From contig CAVSMB010000005.1 of assembly GCA_963728925.1 (NCBI GenBank), forward strand, positions 62,001-126,000: a DNA stretch of 64,000 bases, in the 5' to 3' direction. Positions 34,919 to 43,722 of this stretch are shown here, piece after piece. Numbering within the stretch: position 1 is the stretch's first letter; each line of letters opens with the position of its first letter. The notes under the pieces were generated by a model. It saw only the letters and a program-made list of their open reading frames with translations. It was not told the origin of the DNA and made no database searches. The position numbers and the translations under genes were made by a program. Origin of the DNA: JBBPZA01 sp963728925. GTDB lineage: Bacteria; Actinomycetota; Thermoleophilia; Solirubrobacterales; Solirubrobacteraceae.

Positions 34919-36106
34919 ATGGTCCGCCGCGGCGATCACCAGAGCGAGCTGAGGGCCGAGCTGGAGGCCTCGCGCCGCCGGGTGACCGAGCTCGAGCAGG
35001 AGCTCGAGGGCAGCCGCGAGCGCGACCGGCTCACCGGCCTGCTCACGCTGACCCGCCTGTGCGAGCAGCTCGAGGCCGAGGTCCACCGCGCGCGCCGCCA
35101 CCGCCATCCGCTCACCGTCGCCCTGCTCGACCTCGACGGCTTCCGCGCCACCAACGCCCGCTCGGGCTACGGCGCGGGCGACGCGCTGCTCGTCGCCGTC
35201 GCCGAGGTCCTGCGCCGCTTCACCCGCGCGAGCGACGTCGTCGCGCGCTCGAGCGCCGACGAGTTCGCCGTCGTCATGCCCGAGACCGACCCGCTCGGGG
35301 CGCTGCACGCCTTCGAGCGAGTGCTCCTCGAGCTGACCGCGCTCGACACCGGCTCGGTCGAGGGCGCATCCGCCTCGATCGGCATCGCAGCGTTCTCGGG
35401 GGCCAAGACGCCCCAGGAGCTGCTCGGCGAGGCCGCCGCGGTCCTGGACGCGGCCCGCGCCGCCGGTGGCGGCCGCGCCCTGGCGGCGGAGGACGGGGCG
35501 GCGGCCGCGCCCTCGAGCGGCGGCCGGGCCGACGCGGTCGGCGCCCTCGCCACGGCGCTGCTCGAGCGCGACGGCTACGCCGGCGACCACGCGCACTCCC
35601 TCGTCGAGATGGCGGGGGAAGTGGGGCGCGCGATGGGCCTCGACGAGAAGGACGTCCAGCACGTTCGCGCCGCCGCGCTGCTCCACGACGTCGGAAAGGT
35701 CGCGATCCCCGACGAGGTCCTCTCCCACCCCGAGGCGCTCGACGACGAGGGATGGCGGCTGGTGCGCGAGCACCCCGCGGTCGGGGAGCGGCTGCTCGAG
35801 ACGATGACCGGCATGGGCGCGGTCGCGCGCATGGTTCGCCATCACCACGAGTCCTTCGACGGGACCGGATACCCCGACGGCCTCGCCGGCGAGCAGATCC
35901 CGATCGGCAGCCGCATCGTGCTGGCCTGCGACGCCTACCACGCGATGACCACCAAGCGCCCCTACCGCGCCGCGCTCAGCCACGATGCGGCGATCGACCA
36001 GCTCCTCGACGGAGCGGGCAGCCAGTTCGACCCCGACGTCGTGCAGGCGGTGCTCGGCTACCTCTACGGGCAGCCGGCGGGCGGCGCCGGGCGCCACGCG
36101 GTGTAA
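34919..36106 (+). CDS. GGDEF-like plus HD-GYP cyclic-di-GMP phosphodiesterase
   Basis: 395 residues. A short coiled coil (QSELRAELEASRRRVTELEQ) leads to a GGDEF-fold domain, whose signature is degenerate: SSADEF stands where GGDEF should be, so it is probably not a cyclase. The C-terminal HD-GYP domain is intact: LLHDVGKVAIPDEVL, VRHHHESFDGTGYPDGL and ACDAYHAM. It would hydrolyse cyclic-di-GMP, with the first domain perhaps sensing GTP. ATG 34919 or GTG 34916. No transmembrane segment. Confidence 0.87.
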   Translation: MVRRGDHQSELRAELEASRRRVTELEQELEGSRERDRLTGLLTLTRLCEQLEAEVHRARRHRHPLTVALLDLDGFRATNARSGYGAGDALLVAVAEVLRRFTRASDVVARSSADEFAVVMPETDPLGALHAFERVLLELTALDTGSVEGASASIGIAAFSGAKTPQELLGEAAAVLDAARAAGGGRALAAEDGAAAAPSSGGRADAVGALATALLERDGYAGDHAHSLVEMAGEVGRAMGLDEKDVQHVRAAALLHDVGKVAIPDEVLSHPEALDDEGWRLVREHPAVGERLLETMTGMGAVARMVRHHHESFDGTGYPDGLAGEQIPIGSRIVLACDAYHAMTTKRPYRAALSHDAAIDQLLDGAGSQFDPDVVQAVLGYLYGQPAGGAGRHAV

Positions 36107-36116
36107 GCCGGCGCGC

Positions 36117-36275
36117 CGCGATGAGTTCGCGGACGTCGACCTCCCGGGCCTGGAGACCGTCGACGGCATCGCGAACGTCGAGGGAAATTATCCGAGCAAG
36201 GGCGGCAGGGGTGAGCGCGGAGCTTGGTTTCGCGACAGCGAGGGCAACATGCTCGGGGTCGGCCAGGCCACGTGA
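36117..36275 (+). pseudogene. VOC/glyoxalase-family protein, C-terminal fragment
   Basis: Fifty-two codons directly behind the HD-GYP gene read RDEFADVDLPGLETVDGIAN, then RGERGAWFRDSEGNMLGVGQ and stop. This is the last strand of a VOC metalloenzyme fold (WF.D..GN...). There is no start or N-terminal half, so it is a remnant left by deletion or insertion. Confidence 0.65.
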
Positions 36276-36295
36276 TGCGGTGCAGACCGGCTCCC

Positions 36296-36934
36296 CTAAC
36301 GGCCGTAGCGCTCGCCCGCGCGCAAGCGCTCCAGCCCGATCCAGGCGAAGTCGGCGACCGACTCGACGAGCCGTTCGCGGGGGACGGCGGGATGGTCGGC
36401 CCACCACGAGGCGAGCGACTGCACGGCACCGCTGAGCTGGAGGGCGAGCATCTCGATCGCCGCGCCGAGGTCGGGGTCGTCGTCGCGCGCGGCGGCCGGC
36501 TCGGCGGCGATGAACGCGGCCACCGCGGCGGTGGTCTGGGCCTGGACGACGCGCAGCGCCTCGGCGACCTCGGGATCGGTGGCGTCGCGGAAGAGCATCG
36601 TCCAGGCGTCGCGGCGCTCCTGCACGAAGCGCAGGAAGGCGTCCACGCCATTGCGCAGGCGTACGTCGCCGGGCTCCCCGGTCGCGGCGCTCTGCGCCAG
36701 CCGCGCGAACAGCTCTGAGACGTTGTCCTGGAGCAGCGCGACCTGCAACTCGCGCTTGGAGGCGAAGTGCTCGTAGATCAGCGCCTTGGAGATGCCGGCG
36801 GCGACCGCGATCTGGTCGATGGAGGCCGCTGCGTAGCCTCGCCGCGCGAAGACGCCGAGCGCGGCCTCGAGGATCGCCGCACGGCGCTGGGGGGCGGCCA
36901 GGCGGCGCCGGGTCTGATGTGTGCGCGACGTCAC
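36296..36934 (-). CDS. TetR-family transcriptional regulator
   Basis: 212 residues. The N-terminal HTH reads AILEAALGVFARRGYAAASI, then QIAVAAGISKALIYEHFASK, a textbook TetR DNA-binding domain. The C-terminal all-helical ligand domain is variable, so the effector is unknown. Start GTG 36934. The divergent membrane-protein gene begins 36 bp away, and the operator-like repeat at 36943-36961 lies between them, so it probably controls itself and the membrane protein/hydrolase operon. Confidence 0.88.
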   Translation of the reverse strand: MTSRTHQTRRRLAAPQRRAAILEAALGVFARRGYAAASIDQIAVAAGISKALIYEHFASKRELQVALLQDNVSELFARLAQSAATGEPGDVRLRNGVDAFLRFVQERRDAWTMLFRDATDPEVAEALRVVQAQTTAAVAAFIAAEPAAARDDDPDLGAAIEMLALQLSGAVQSLASWWADHPAVPRERLVESVADFAWIGLERLRAGERYGR

Positions 36935-36942
36935 GGTCTGAC

Positions 36943-36961
36943 TTACTGAACGGTCGGTTAC
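36943..36961. promoter_or_regulatory. Probable TetR operator
   Basis: The stretch holds ACTGAACGGTCGGT, an imperfect palindrome matching its own reverse complement at 11 of 14 positions. It has the look of many TetR sites (ACCGACCGTTCAGT). It sits between the divergent TetR and membrane-protein starts and overlaps the TACTCT -10 box of the latter (36959-36964). Confidence 0.6.
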
Positions 36962-36970
36962 TCTACCGGC

Positions 36971-37438
36971 ATGACCGTCGCGCCGCTCGGGTCGCGGGTA
37001 GAGTCCAAGGCGACCATGAAGACCCTCACGCCCTCGCAGTGGCTCGCTCGGGCGGCACTCGTGGTGGCGATGGCGGTCGGCAGCGTCGCCCTGTGGCTCG
37101 CCATGCCGGTCTTCTGGCTGTGGCTCGCCTCCCAGATGCAGAAGTCCTCGCAGCCGAGCATGACGCCCTACCTGATCGTGCTCGTCGGGATCGTGATCTC
37201 GGCCTTCGCGATCACCAAGCTGCTGGCTGCGGCCGACCGCGCCTACGGACGCGTCGGCGGTGCGGACGAGATGCGGCGCCGCCTGCCCTGGAACCGCAGC
37301 ATGCGCGGCGAGCGCGACGTCGACGCGCGTGCGCCCGACACCGTCCTGACGCGGGTGATGGTGATCTCGGTGAGCCTGGCCCTGGCCGTCTTCGGCATCT
37401 GGTTCTTCCTCTTCGCGGGCAGCTCGCTGTCGAACTGA
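36971..37438 (+). CDS. Three-helix membrane protein, unknown function
   Basis: 155 residues with hydrophobic segments at about 27-53, 68-88 and 128-150 and a basic middle loop (EMRRRLPWNRSMRGERD). I recognise no family. A TACTCT box lies six nt before ATG 36971. The stop overlaps the hydrolase ATG (TGATG), so the two are coupled and both probably repressed by the TetR next door. Confidence 0.72.
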   Translation: MTVAPLGSRVESKATMKTLTPSQWLARAALVVAMAVGSVALWLAMPVFWLWLASQMQKSSQPSMTPYLIVLVGIVISAFAITKLLAAADRAYGRVGGADEMRRRLPWNRSMRGERDVDARAPDTVLTRVMVISVSLALAVFGIWFFLFAGSSLSN

Positions 37439-38370
37439 TGGCCGGGACCGCGACACGCTCGAGGGCGGGGCCCGCAACGGAGCTGCGCGAGGTGACCCTC
37501 CACGGCCACCGCGTGCGGGTGCGCACCGCCGGCGCCGGGCCGGCGCTCGTGCTCATCCACGGCATCACCGGCAGCTCTGCGACGTGGGAGCCGGTCATCG
37601 GGCCGCTGGCCCGCCACCACACGGTCACCGCGCCCGACCTGCTCGGCCACGGCGAGTCGGCCAAGCCGCGAGGCGACTACTCGCTGGGCGCCTACGCGAG
37701 CGGCGTTCGCGACCTGCTCGCGGTGCTCGGTCACGACCGCGCGACGGTCGTCGGGCACTCGCTCGGCGGCGGGGTCGCGATGCAGTTCTCCTACCAGTTC
37801 CCCGAGCGCGTCGAGCGTCTCGTGCTCGTCGACAGCGGCGGCCTGGGCCGCGAGGTCAACATGATCCTGCGCTCCGCGGCGCTCCCCGGCGCGGAGTTCG
37901 TCCTTCCCCTGCTCGCCGCCGACCCCGTGCTCGGCGCCGGCTCCTGGGTGCGGCGCCAGGCCGCACGGGTCGGGCTGCGCCCGGGCGCCGATCTGCAGGA
38001 GATGGCGACCGGCTTCGCCTCGCTCGGCGACATCGAGACGCGCCAGGCCTTCATCCACACGGTGCGCGGGATCATCGACGTCGGCGGTCAACGGGTCAGC
38101 GCCCGCGACCGGCTCTACCTCGCCGCCGGGGTCCCGACCCTCATCGTCTGGGGCGAGCGCGACCCGATGATCCCCGTCCGCCATGGCATCCGCGCCCACG
38201 AGGAGATGCCCGGGAGCCGCCTGGAGATCTTCGAGGACGCCGGCCACTTCCCCTACCGCGACGACCCGCGGCGGTTCGCCGCCGTGCTCGAGGACTTCAT
38301 CTCGGGCAGCGAGCCGGCGAAGCTGGACCCCGAGCACGTGCGGCGGATGCTGCTCGAGCGCGCGCGCTGA
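37438..38370 (+). CDS. Alpha/beta-fold hydrolase
   Basis: 310 residues. The nucleophile elbow is VVGHSLGGGVAMQ (Ser), the oxyanion-hole segment LIHGITGSSATW, the acid in IVWGERDPMIPV, and the His in FEDAGHFPYRDDP. Domain layout is that of epoxide hydrolase, haloperoxidase or carboxylesterase relatives; the substrate is not evident. It is cotranslated with the upstream membrane protein. Confidence 0.87.
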   Translation: MAGTATRSRAGPATELREVTLHGHRVRVRTAGAGPALVLIHGITGSSATWEPVIGPLARHHTVTAPDLLGHGESAKPRGDYSLGAYASGVRDLLAVLGHDRATVVGHSLGGGVAMQFSYQFPERVERLVLVDSGGLGREVNMILRSAALPGAEFVLPLLAADPVLGAGSWVRRQAARVGLRPGADLQEMATGFASLGDIETRQAFIHTVRGIIDVGGQRVSARDRLYLAAGVPTLIVWGERDPMIPVRHGIRAHEEMPGSRLEIFEDAGHFPYRDDPRRFAAVLEDFISGSEPAKLDPEHVRRMLLERAR

Positions 38371-38390
38371 GGGGCCCGAGCGAGGTCGGG

Positions 38391-39140
38391 TCAGCCCGCG
38401 ACGCGCTCCATCACGTCCGCGCTGACGTCGAAGTTCGCGTGCACGGCGCTCACGTCGTCGCTCTCCTCGAGCGTCTCGATGAGGCGCATGAGCGTCGCCG
38501 CCCGCTCGTCCTCGACGGGCACGCGGCTCGAGGGCACCTGTGCGAGCTCGGCGCTTTCGACCTCCACGCCGGCCTCCTCGAGGGCCGTGTGGACGACCGG
38601 CAGGTCGGCGGGCTCGGTGACGATCTCGTAGACGTCGTCGTCGACGGCGATGTCCAGCGCGCCGGCGTCGATGGCGACGATCAGGTCGTCCTCGGTCCAG
38701 CGGGAGGCGTCTACGACGATCACCCCGCGCTTGTCGAAGAGGTAGGCGACCGAACCGGGCTCGCCGAGGTTGCCGCCGTGCTTGGAGAAGGCATGGCGCA
38801 TCTCTGCGCTGGTGCGGTTGCGGTTGTCGGTGAGCGCCTCGACGAGCAGCGCGACGCCGCCCGGCCCGTAGCCCTCGTACACGACGCTCTCGATCGCGTC
38901 GGCGTCGGCGCCCTCCCCAGTGCCCTTGCCGATCGCGCGCTCGATGTTGTCCTTTGGCATCGACGCGTCTCGCGCCTTCTGGACGGCCGTAGCGAGGGTC
39001 GCGTTGGAGTCGGGATCGCCCCCGCCCTCGCGGGCGGCCACGGTGATGGCGCGCGCGAGCTTCGTGAAGTGCTGCCCGCGACGGGCGTCGACGACGGCCT
39101 TCTTGTGCTTGATGGAAGCCCACTTGGAGTGACCGGACAT
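38391..39140 (-). CDS. yebC: YebC/PmpR family protein
   Basis: 249 residues, complete. N-terminus MSGHSKWASIKHKKAVVDAR and later YEGYGPGGVALLVEALTDN are family signatures. Members act as DNA-binding regulators or, in newer work on YebC relatives, as ribosome-associated factors that relieve stalling on proline stretches. TACACT lies eight nt before ATG 39140. In many actinobacteria this gene sits directly ahead of ruvC; here four plus-strand features and a TetR gene separate them. Confidence 0.93.
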   Translation of the reverse strand: MSGHSKWASIKHKKAVVDARRGQHFTKLARAITVAAREGGGDPDSNATLATAVQKARDASMPKDNIERAIGKGTGEGADADAIESVVYEGYGPGGVALLVEALTDNRNRTSAEMRHAFSKHGGNLGEPGSVAYLFDKRGVIVVDASRWTEDDLIVAIDAGALDIAVDDDVYEIVTEPADLPVVHTALEEAGVEVESAELAQVPSSRVPVEDERAATLMRLIETLEESDDVSAVHANFDVSADVMERVAG

Positions 39141-39215
39141 TGGCCCGAAGTGTAGGACGGGTAAGGTCGCCGCTGAAGCGTCGGTTCCCACCACAAACGC
39201 CAGGAGGTAGGCCTC

Positions 39216-39713
39216 ATGAGCGACCTCGTCGCCATCGGCTACGACGATCTCGACACGGCCCGCCGTGTCGCGACGAACGTCACCAATGCCCAGAAGGAGC
39301 ACGTCATCGAGCTCCAGGACCTCGCGATCGTCGAGCGACGTCAGGACGGCAAGATCAAGCTCCACCAGACCAACCTCACGGCCGCCGGCGCTGCGGGCGG
39401 GGCCTTGTGGGGCGGGCTGATCGGGCTCATCTTCCTCGCCCCCCTGCTCGGCATGGCCGTCGGAGCCGCGGCCGGCGCCGCGGGTGGCGCGATGAGCGAC
39501 GTCGGAGTCGACGACAAGTTCATGAAGGAGCTCGGGGAGCACCTCGAGCCGGGCAAGGCGGCGCTCATCCTGCTCATCAGCAAGGTGACCGTCGACAAGG
39601 TCCTCCCGCAGATTCAGATCCCCGGGAAGGTCATCCAGACCTCGCTGAGCCACGACGACGAGGAGAGCCTGCAGCAGGCGCTCGACGCTGCCCGCCCCGC
39701 GGCAGCGTCCTAG
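39216..39713 (+). CDS. DUF1269 membrane protein
   Basis: 165 residues. A soluble N-terminal part (AQKEHVIELQDLAIVERRQD) precedes a glycine-rich hydrophobic hairpin (GGALWGGLIGLIFLAPLLGM) and a C-terminal ferredoxin-like part, as in DUF1269 proteins. Function unknown, sometimes linked to stress. It has a strong Shine-Dalgarno (AGGAGG) before ATG 39216, unusual in this window. Confidence 0.85.
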   Translation: MSDLVAIGYDDLDTARRVATNVTNAQKEHVIELQDLAIVERRQDGKIKLHQTNLTAAGAAGGALWGGLIGLIFLAPLLGMAVGAAAGAAGGAMSDVGVDDKFMKELGEHLEPGKAALILLISKVTVDKVLPQIQIPGKVIQTSLSHDDEESLQQALDAARPAAAS

Positions 39714-39796
39714 CCAAGGTCCCGCGGTGGGGGCCGGCACGGGCCCCCTCCGGCGTCAGGCCGCGGCGCTGGGCGGCCCGCTCTAGGATGGCGCGC

Positions 39797-41173
39797 GTGT
39801 CCCCTGCTCCCCCGCCCGAGGTCTTCAAGGCCTACGACGTCCGTGGCCTCTATGGCGATGAGATCGACGAGGACGCCGCCTACGCGATCGGTCGTGGCTT
39901 CGCCCGCGTGCTGGGCACGCTCCTCGACACGCCGACCGGCGAGCTTCGGGTCGGGCTCGGCCGCGACATGCGCCTGACCGCGCCCGCCCTCGCCGCGCGC
40001 TACCGCGACGGCATGATCGCCGAGGGCGTCCACGTGATCGACGCCGGGATGGTCGGCACCGAGATGCTCTACTGGCTGGTGGGCGCGCGCGAGCTGGACG
40101 GCGGCCTCATGTGCACGGCCTCCCACAACCCCAAGGACTACACGGGGGCCAAGATGGTCGAGCGAGGCGCCCTCCCGCTCTCCGGCGACCGCGGTCTGCA
40201 GGACATCCGCAGGGTGATCGAGGCGGGCCTGCCGGAGGAGCCCGGCGGCGGCTCGAGCGAGGAGGTCGACATCTACGACGACTTCCATCGCGCGGCGCTA
40301 GCGCTGGTCGACACGGAGGCGATCACCCCCAGCAGGGTCGTCGTCGATGGCGGCAACGGGATGGCCGGCCCAATGGTGGGCCCGTTGCTCGAGCGCCTCG
40401 GCCTCGAGCTCGTCAAGACCTACTGGAAGCCCGACGGCGAGTTCCCCGACCACGAGCCCAATCCGCTGCTCGAGGAGAACCGCCGCTTCATCATCGAGAA
40501 GGTCCGCGGCGAGCACGCCGACCTCGGCATCGCCTGGGACGGCGACGCCGATCGCTGCTTCTTCATCGACGCCGAGGGCGTCTTCGTCGACGGCGACTTC
40601 CTCACCGCGCTGCTCGCCGAGTCGCTGCTCGCCAAGCAGCCCGGCGCGACGATCCTCTACGACGTGCGCGCGAGCTGGGGCGTGCGCGACACGGTGGGCG
40701 CGGCCGGCGGCACCGCGCTCATGAACCGCGTCGGGCACGCGTTCTTCAAGGCCCGCATGCGCGAAACCGGCGCCGTCTTCGGCGGCGAGGTCTCCGGGCA
40801 CTACTACTTCCGCGAGTTCTACAACGCTGACTCGGGAACGATCCCGGCGCTGCTCGTGCTCGAGCTGCTCTCCGAGCGCGGGGTTCCGCTGAGCGAGCTG
40901 GTCGGGCGCTACCGCTCCAAGTACTTCATCTCGGGCGAGATCAACTCGACGGTGGACGACGCCGAGGCCAAGCTCGCCGAGCTGCGCGAGCGCTTCGCGG
41001 ACGCGCCCGAGGTCTACGAGCTGGACGGGCTCTCGGTCGAGTACGAGGACTGGCACTTCAACGTGCGCCCGTCCAACACCGAGCCGCTGCTGCGCCTGAA
41101 CCTCGAGTCGATCGCGTCGCGCGAGGACATGGAGCGCCGGCGCGACGAGGTGCTGGGCATCATCCGCTCGTGA
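39797..41173 (+). CDS. manB: Phosphomannomutase/phosphoglucomutase
   Basis: About 458 residues. Converts hexose 6-phosphates and 1-phosphates for GDP-mannose or glucan synthesis. The phosphoserine loop is CTASHNPKDYTG, the metal loop WDGDADRCFF, the sugar loop GGEVSGHYYF, and the phosphate-binding loop VRPSNTEPLLRL. Start: TAGGAT at 39784-39789 is followed seven nt later by GTG 39797. ATG 39788, in the same frame, overlaps that box and is the alternative. The stop lies in a tandemly duplicated junction with the next gene. Confidence 0.92.
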   Translation: MSPAPPPEVFKAYDVRGLYGDEIDEDAAYAIGRGFARVLGTLLDTPTGELRVGLGRDMRLTAPALAARYRDGMIAEGVHVIDAGMVGTEMLYWLVGARELDGGLMCTASHNPKDYTGAKMVERGALPLSGDRGLQDIRRVIEAGLPEEPGGGSSEEVDIYDDFHRAALALVDTEAITPSRVVVDGGNGMAGPMVGPLLERLGLELVKTYWKPDGEFPDHEPNPLLEENRRFIIEKVRGEHADLGIAWDGDADRCFFIDAEGVFVDGDFLTALLAESLLAKQPGATILYDVRASWGVRDTVGAAGGTALMNRVGHAFFKARMRETGAVFGGEVSGHYYFREFYNADSGTIPALLVLELLSERGVPLSELVGRYRSKYFISGEINSTVDDAEAKLAELRERFADAPEVYELDGLSVEYEDWHFNVRPSNTEPLLRLNLESIASREDMERRRDEVLGIIRS

Positions 41174-41212
41174 GGGCGGAGCAGGCGGGCTCGTGAGGGC
41201 GGAGCAGGCGGG
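41167..41212. repeat. Perfect 23-bp tandem duplication at the manB/MBL junction
   Basis: CTCGTGAGGGCGGAGCAGGC + GGG occurs twice back to back. Each copy holds GTGA. The first GTGA is the manB stop overlapping an 8-codon mini-ORF (41170-41196). That mini-ORF stops inside the second GTGA, where the MBL gene starts. The copies are identical, so the duplication is recent. Confidence 0.9.
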
Positions 41213-42194
41213 CATTCACGTCCTGCCGATCCCCACCCCCTTCGCGGTCGGCCGGGTCAACACCTATCTGATCGAGGACGAGCCGCTCACGCTGATCGAC
41301 TCGGGGCCGAACTCGGGCAAGGCCCTCGACGAGCTCGAGCGGGCCCTCCGCGACAAGGGCCATGCGATCGAGGACCTCGACCTGCTGGTCATCACCCACC
41401 AGCACATCGACCACACCGGGCTGATCGACATCCTCGCCCGCCGCTCGGGGGCGCAGGTCGCCGCGCTGGACCGCCTCGCGCCCTACCTCGAGCACTACAG
41501 CGAGGCCAACGAGGCGGACGACGCCTTCGCCGAGGGCCTCATGCTCCGCCACGGCCTGCCGGGCGACGTGGTCCAGGCCCTGCGCTCGGTGTCGCGGGCG
41601 TTTCGCGCCTGGGGCGCGAGCGCGACGGTCACGTGGCCGCTCGCCGACGGCGAGGTGCTCGAGCTGCGCGATCGCCGCCTCGAGGTCCTGCACCGCCCGG
41701 GCCACTCGCCCTCGGACACGCTCTTCTGGGACGCCGACCGCCAGATCGTCATCGGCGGCGACCATCTGATCAAGCACATCTCCTCCAATCCGCTCATCTC
41801 ACGGCCGCTTCCCGAGCCCGACGGCACGCCCGTCGAGGTCACGCCCGAGACGCGCCCGCGCGCGCTGATGACCTACCTTGGCTCGCTGCGCAAGACCCGC
41901 GAGATGCCCGCGCGGCTCGTGCTCCCCGGCCACGGCGAGCCGGTCACCGACCACACCGCGCTCATCGAGGAGCGCTTCCGCCTTCACCGGCGCCGCGCCG
42001 AGAAGATCCACGCGCTCCTTGCCGAGCGCCCGCGGACGGCCTACGAGCTCGCCCAGGCGCTGTGGGGCAACGTGGCCGTGACGCAGGCCTTCCTCACGCT
42101 CTCCGAGGTCCTCGGCCACGTCGACCTCCTGCTGGCCTCTCAGCGCGTCCGCGAGGAGCTTCAGGACGGCGTCGCGCGCTTCGCGCCGGTCTGA
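41193..42194 (+). CDS. MBL-fold metallohydrolase (LACTB2-like)
   Basis: 333 residues. The zinc motif is ITHQHIDHTGL, with further ligands in LHRPGHSPSD, IGGDHLIKH and VLPGHGEP. A C-terminal winged-helix region (AYELAQALWG) follows, the arrangement found in LACTB2-like hydrolases or nucleases. GTG 41193 is in the second copy of the duplicated junction; without the duplication the gene would overlap the manB stop directly. Substrate unknown. Confidence 0.85.
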   Translation: MRAEQAGIHVLPIPTPFAVGRVNTYLIEDEPLTLIDSGPNSGKALDELERALRDKGHAIEDLDLLVITHQHIDHTGLIDILARRSGAQVAALDRLAPYLEHYSEANEADDAFAEGLMLRHGLPGDVVQALRSVSRAFRAWGASATVTWPLADGEVLELRDRRLEVLHRPGHSPSDTLFWDADRQIVIGGDHLIKHISSNPLISRPLPEPDGTPVEVTPETRPRALMTYLGSLRKTREMPARLVLPGHGEPVTDHTALIEERFRLHRRRAEKIHALLAERPRTAYELAQALWGNVAVTQAFLTLSEVLGHVDLLLASQRVREELQDGVARFAPV

Positions 42195-42231
42195 GGACCG
42201 GGCTCGGCGCGCCTCGGACGCACGCCGCGCC

Positions 42232-43722
42232 TCACCCTTCCCCGCGCGCGAGCGCGTGCATGATCTCGCGCGTGGCGGGATACAGCTCGCGGTAGCGGGC
42301 GTACAGCCCGTCGTAGCGCGCCGCACGGGCGGGGTGGGGCTCGGCGACCTCGTCGCGCAGCCGCACGACGGCCTCCGCGTCGCCGGGCTGCGCGTAGACG
42401 CCGGCGGCCATGCCGGCCAGCAGCGCCGCGCCGTAGGCGGGGCCCTGGTCGACGACCGGGCGTCGCACCGGGACGCCGAGCACGTCGGCCTGGATCTGGC
42501 GCCAGAGCTCGGAGCGCGCGCCTCCGCCGGTGGCGCGAATCTCCTCCGGAGCGTCGCCGAGCTCGCGCATCGCCTCCAGCCCGTCGCGCAGCGAGAAGAC
42601 GACCCCCTCGAGGACGGCGCGCGTCAGGTGGGCACGCCCGTGGCGGGCGCTCAGGCCGAGGAACGCCCCGCGTGCGTGGGGATCGCGGTGGGGCGTTCGC
42701 TCGCCGCTGAGGTAGGGCGCGAAGAGCAGGCCCTCGGCGCCGGGAGGCGCCTGCGCCGCCTCGGCGACGAGCGACTCGAAGCTCTCTCCGGAGCCGGCCA
42801 CCGAGCGCCACCAGTCCAGCGCACCGCCCGCGGCCAGCGTGACCCCCATGAGGTGGTAGGCGCCGGGCAGCGCGTGGCAGCAGGCGTGGACGCGCAGCGA
42901 CGGGTCGGGCGTGAAGACGTCGCGGTGGGCGAAGACGACGCCGCTCGTGCCCAGCGAGGCCGACACGCGGCCCTCGCGGGTGATCGCGACCCCGACCGCC
43001 GCGGCGGCGTTGTCGCCGCCTCCCGCAGCGACGGGCACGCCCTCGGGCAGGCCCAGCTCGGTCGCCACCCTCGTACGCAGCGAGCCGGTGACCGCGGGGC
43101 CCTCGTGGACCTCCGGCAGCCACGCGGCGGGGATCTCGAGCGCCTCCAGGATCTCGTGCGACCACGTCCGCGCCCGCGCGTCGAGCAGCAGCGTTCCCGA
43201 GGCGTCCGATGCGTCCGTCGCATGCTCGCCGGTGAGCATCAGCCGCACGTAGTCCTTCGGGAGCAGAACGGCATCGAGGCGCTCGTAGCGCCCGGGCTCC
43301 TCGTCGCGCAGCCAGAGGATCTTCGGCGCCTGGAAGCCGGTCAGCGCCGGGTTGCCGGTGATCTGCACCAGCCGCTGCTCGCCCACCCGGTCGGCGAGGG
43401 CGGCCGCCTGCTCCACCGTGCGCTGGTCGTTCCACAGCAGCGCCGGGCGCAGCACCTCGCCGGCGGCGTCGAGGAAGACCGACCCGTGCATCTGCCCGCT
43501 CAGCCCGACGCCGGCGATCTCGCCGTCCACCGTTGCCGCGACCTCGCGCAGGACCTCGCGGGTCGCGGCCCACCAGTCGCCGGGGCGCTGCTCGGTCCAC
43601 CCGGGCTCGGGGCGCAGCAGCTGGTAGCCCGCCTGCGCCTCCGCCAGCTGCTCGCCGGCGGCGTCGATGGCGAGCGCGCGCACGCCGGCGGTGCCGACGT
43701 CGACGCCGACCAGCACCGTCAT
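42232..43722 (-). CDS. xylB: Xylulokinase (FGGY carbohydrate kinase)
   Basis: 496 residues. Phosphorylates D-xylulose or a related ketose with ATP. N-terminal phosphate loop LVGVDVGTAGVRALAID, then SGQMHGSVFLD and LWNDQRT, as in XylB; C-terminal ATP domain with ATGGGARSELWRQIQ and GPAYGAALLA. ATG 43722 overlaps the stop of the RpiB-like gene (ATGA), so the kinase and isomerase are coupled; together they suggest a pentose or polyol route. No xylose isomerase or sugar transporter is in view. Confidence 0.9.
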   Translation of the reverse strand: MTVLVGVDVGTAGVRALAIDAAGEQLAEAQAGYQLLRPEPGWTEQRPGDWWAATREVLREVAATVDGEIAGVGLSGQMHGSVFLDAAGEVLRPALLWNDQRTVEQAAALADRVGEQRLVQITGNPALTGFQAPKILWLRDEEPGRYERLDAVLLPKDYVRLMLTGEHATDASDASGTLLLDARARTWSHEILEALEIPAAWLPEVHEGPAVTGSLRTRVATELGLPEGVPVAAGGGDNAAAAVGVAITREGRVSASLGTSGVVFAHRDVFTPDPSLRVHACCHALPGAYHLMGVTLAAGGALDWWRSVAGSGESFESLVAEAAQAPPGAEGLLFAPYLSGERTPHRDPHARGAFLGLSARHGRAHLTRAVLEGVVFSLRDGLEAMRELGDAPEEIRATGGGARSELWRQIQADVLGVPVRRPVVDQGPAYGAALLAGMAAGVYAQPGDAEAVVRLRDEVAEPHPARAARYDGLYARYRELYPATREIMHALARGEG

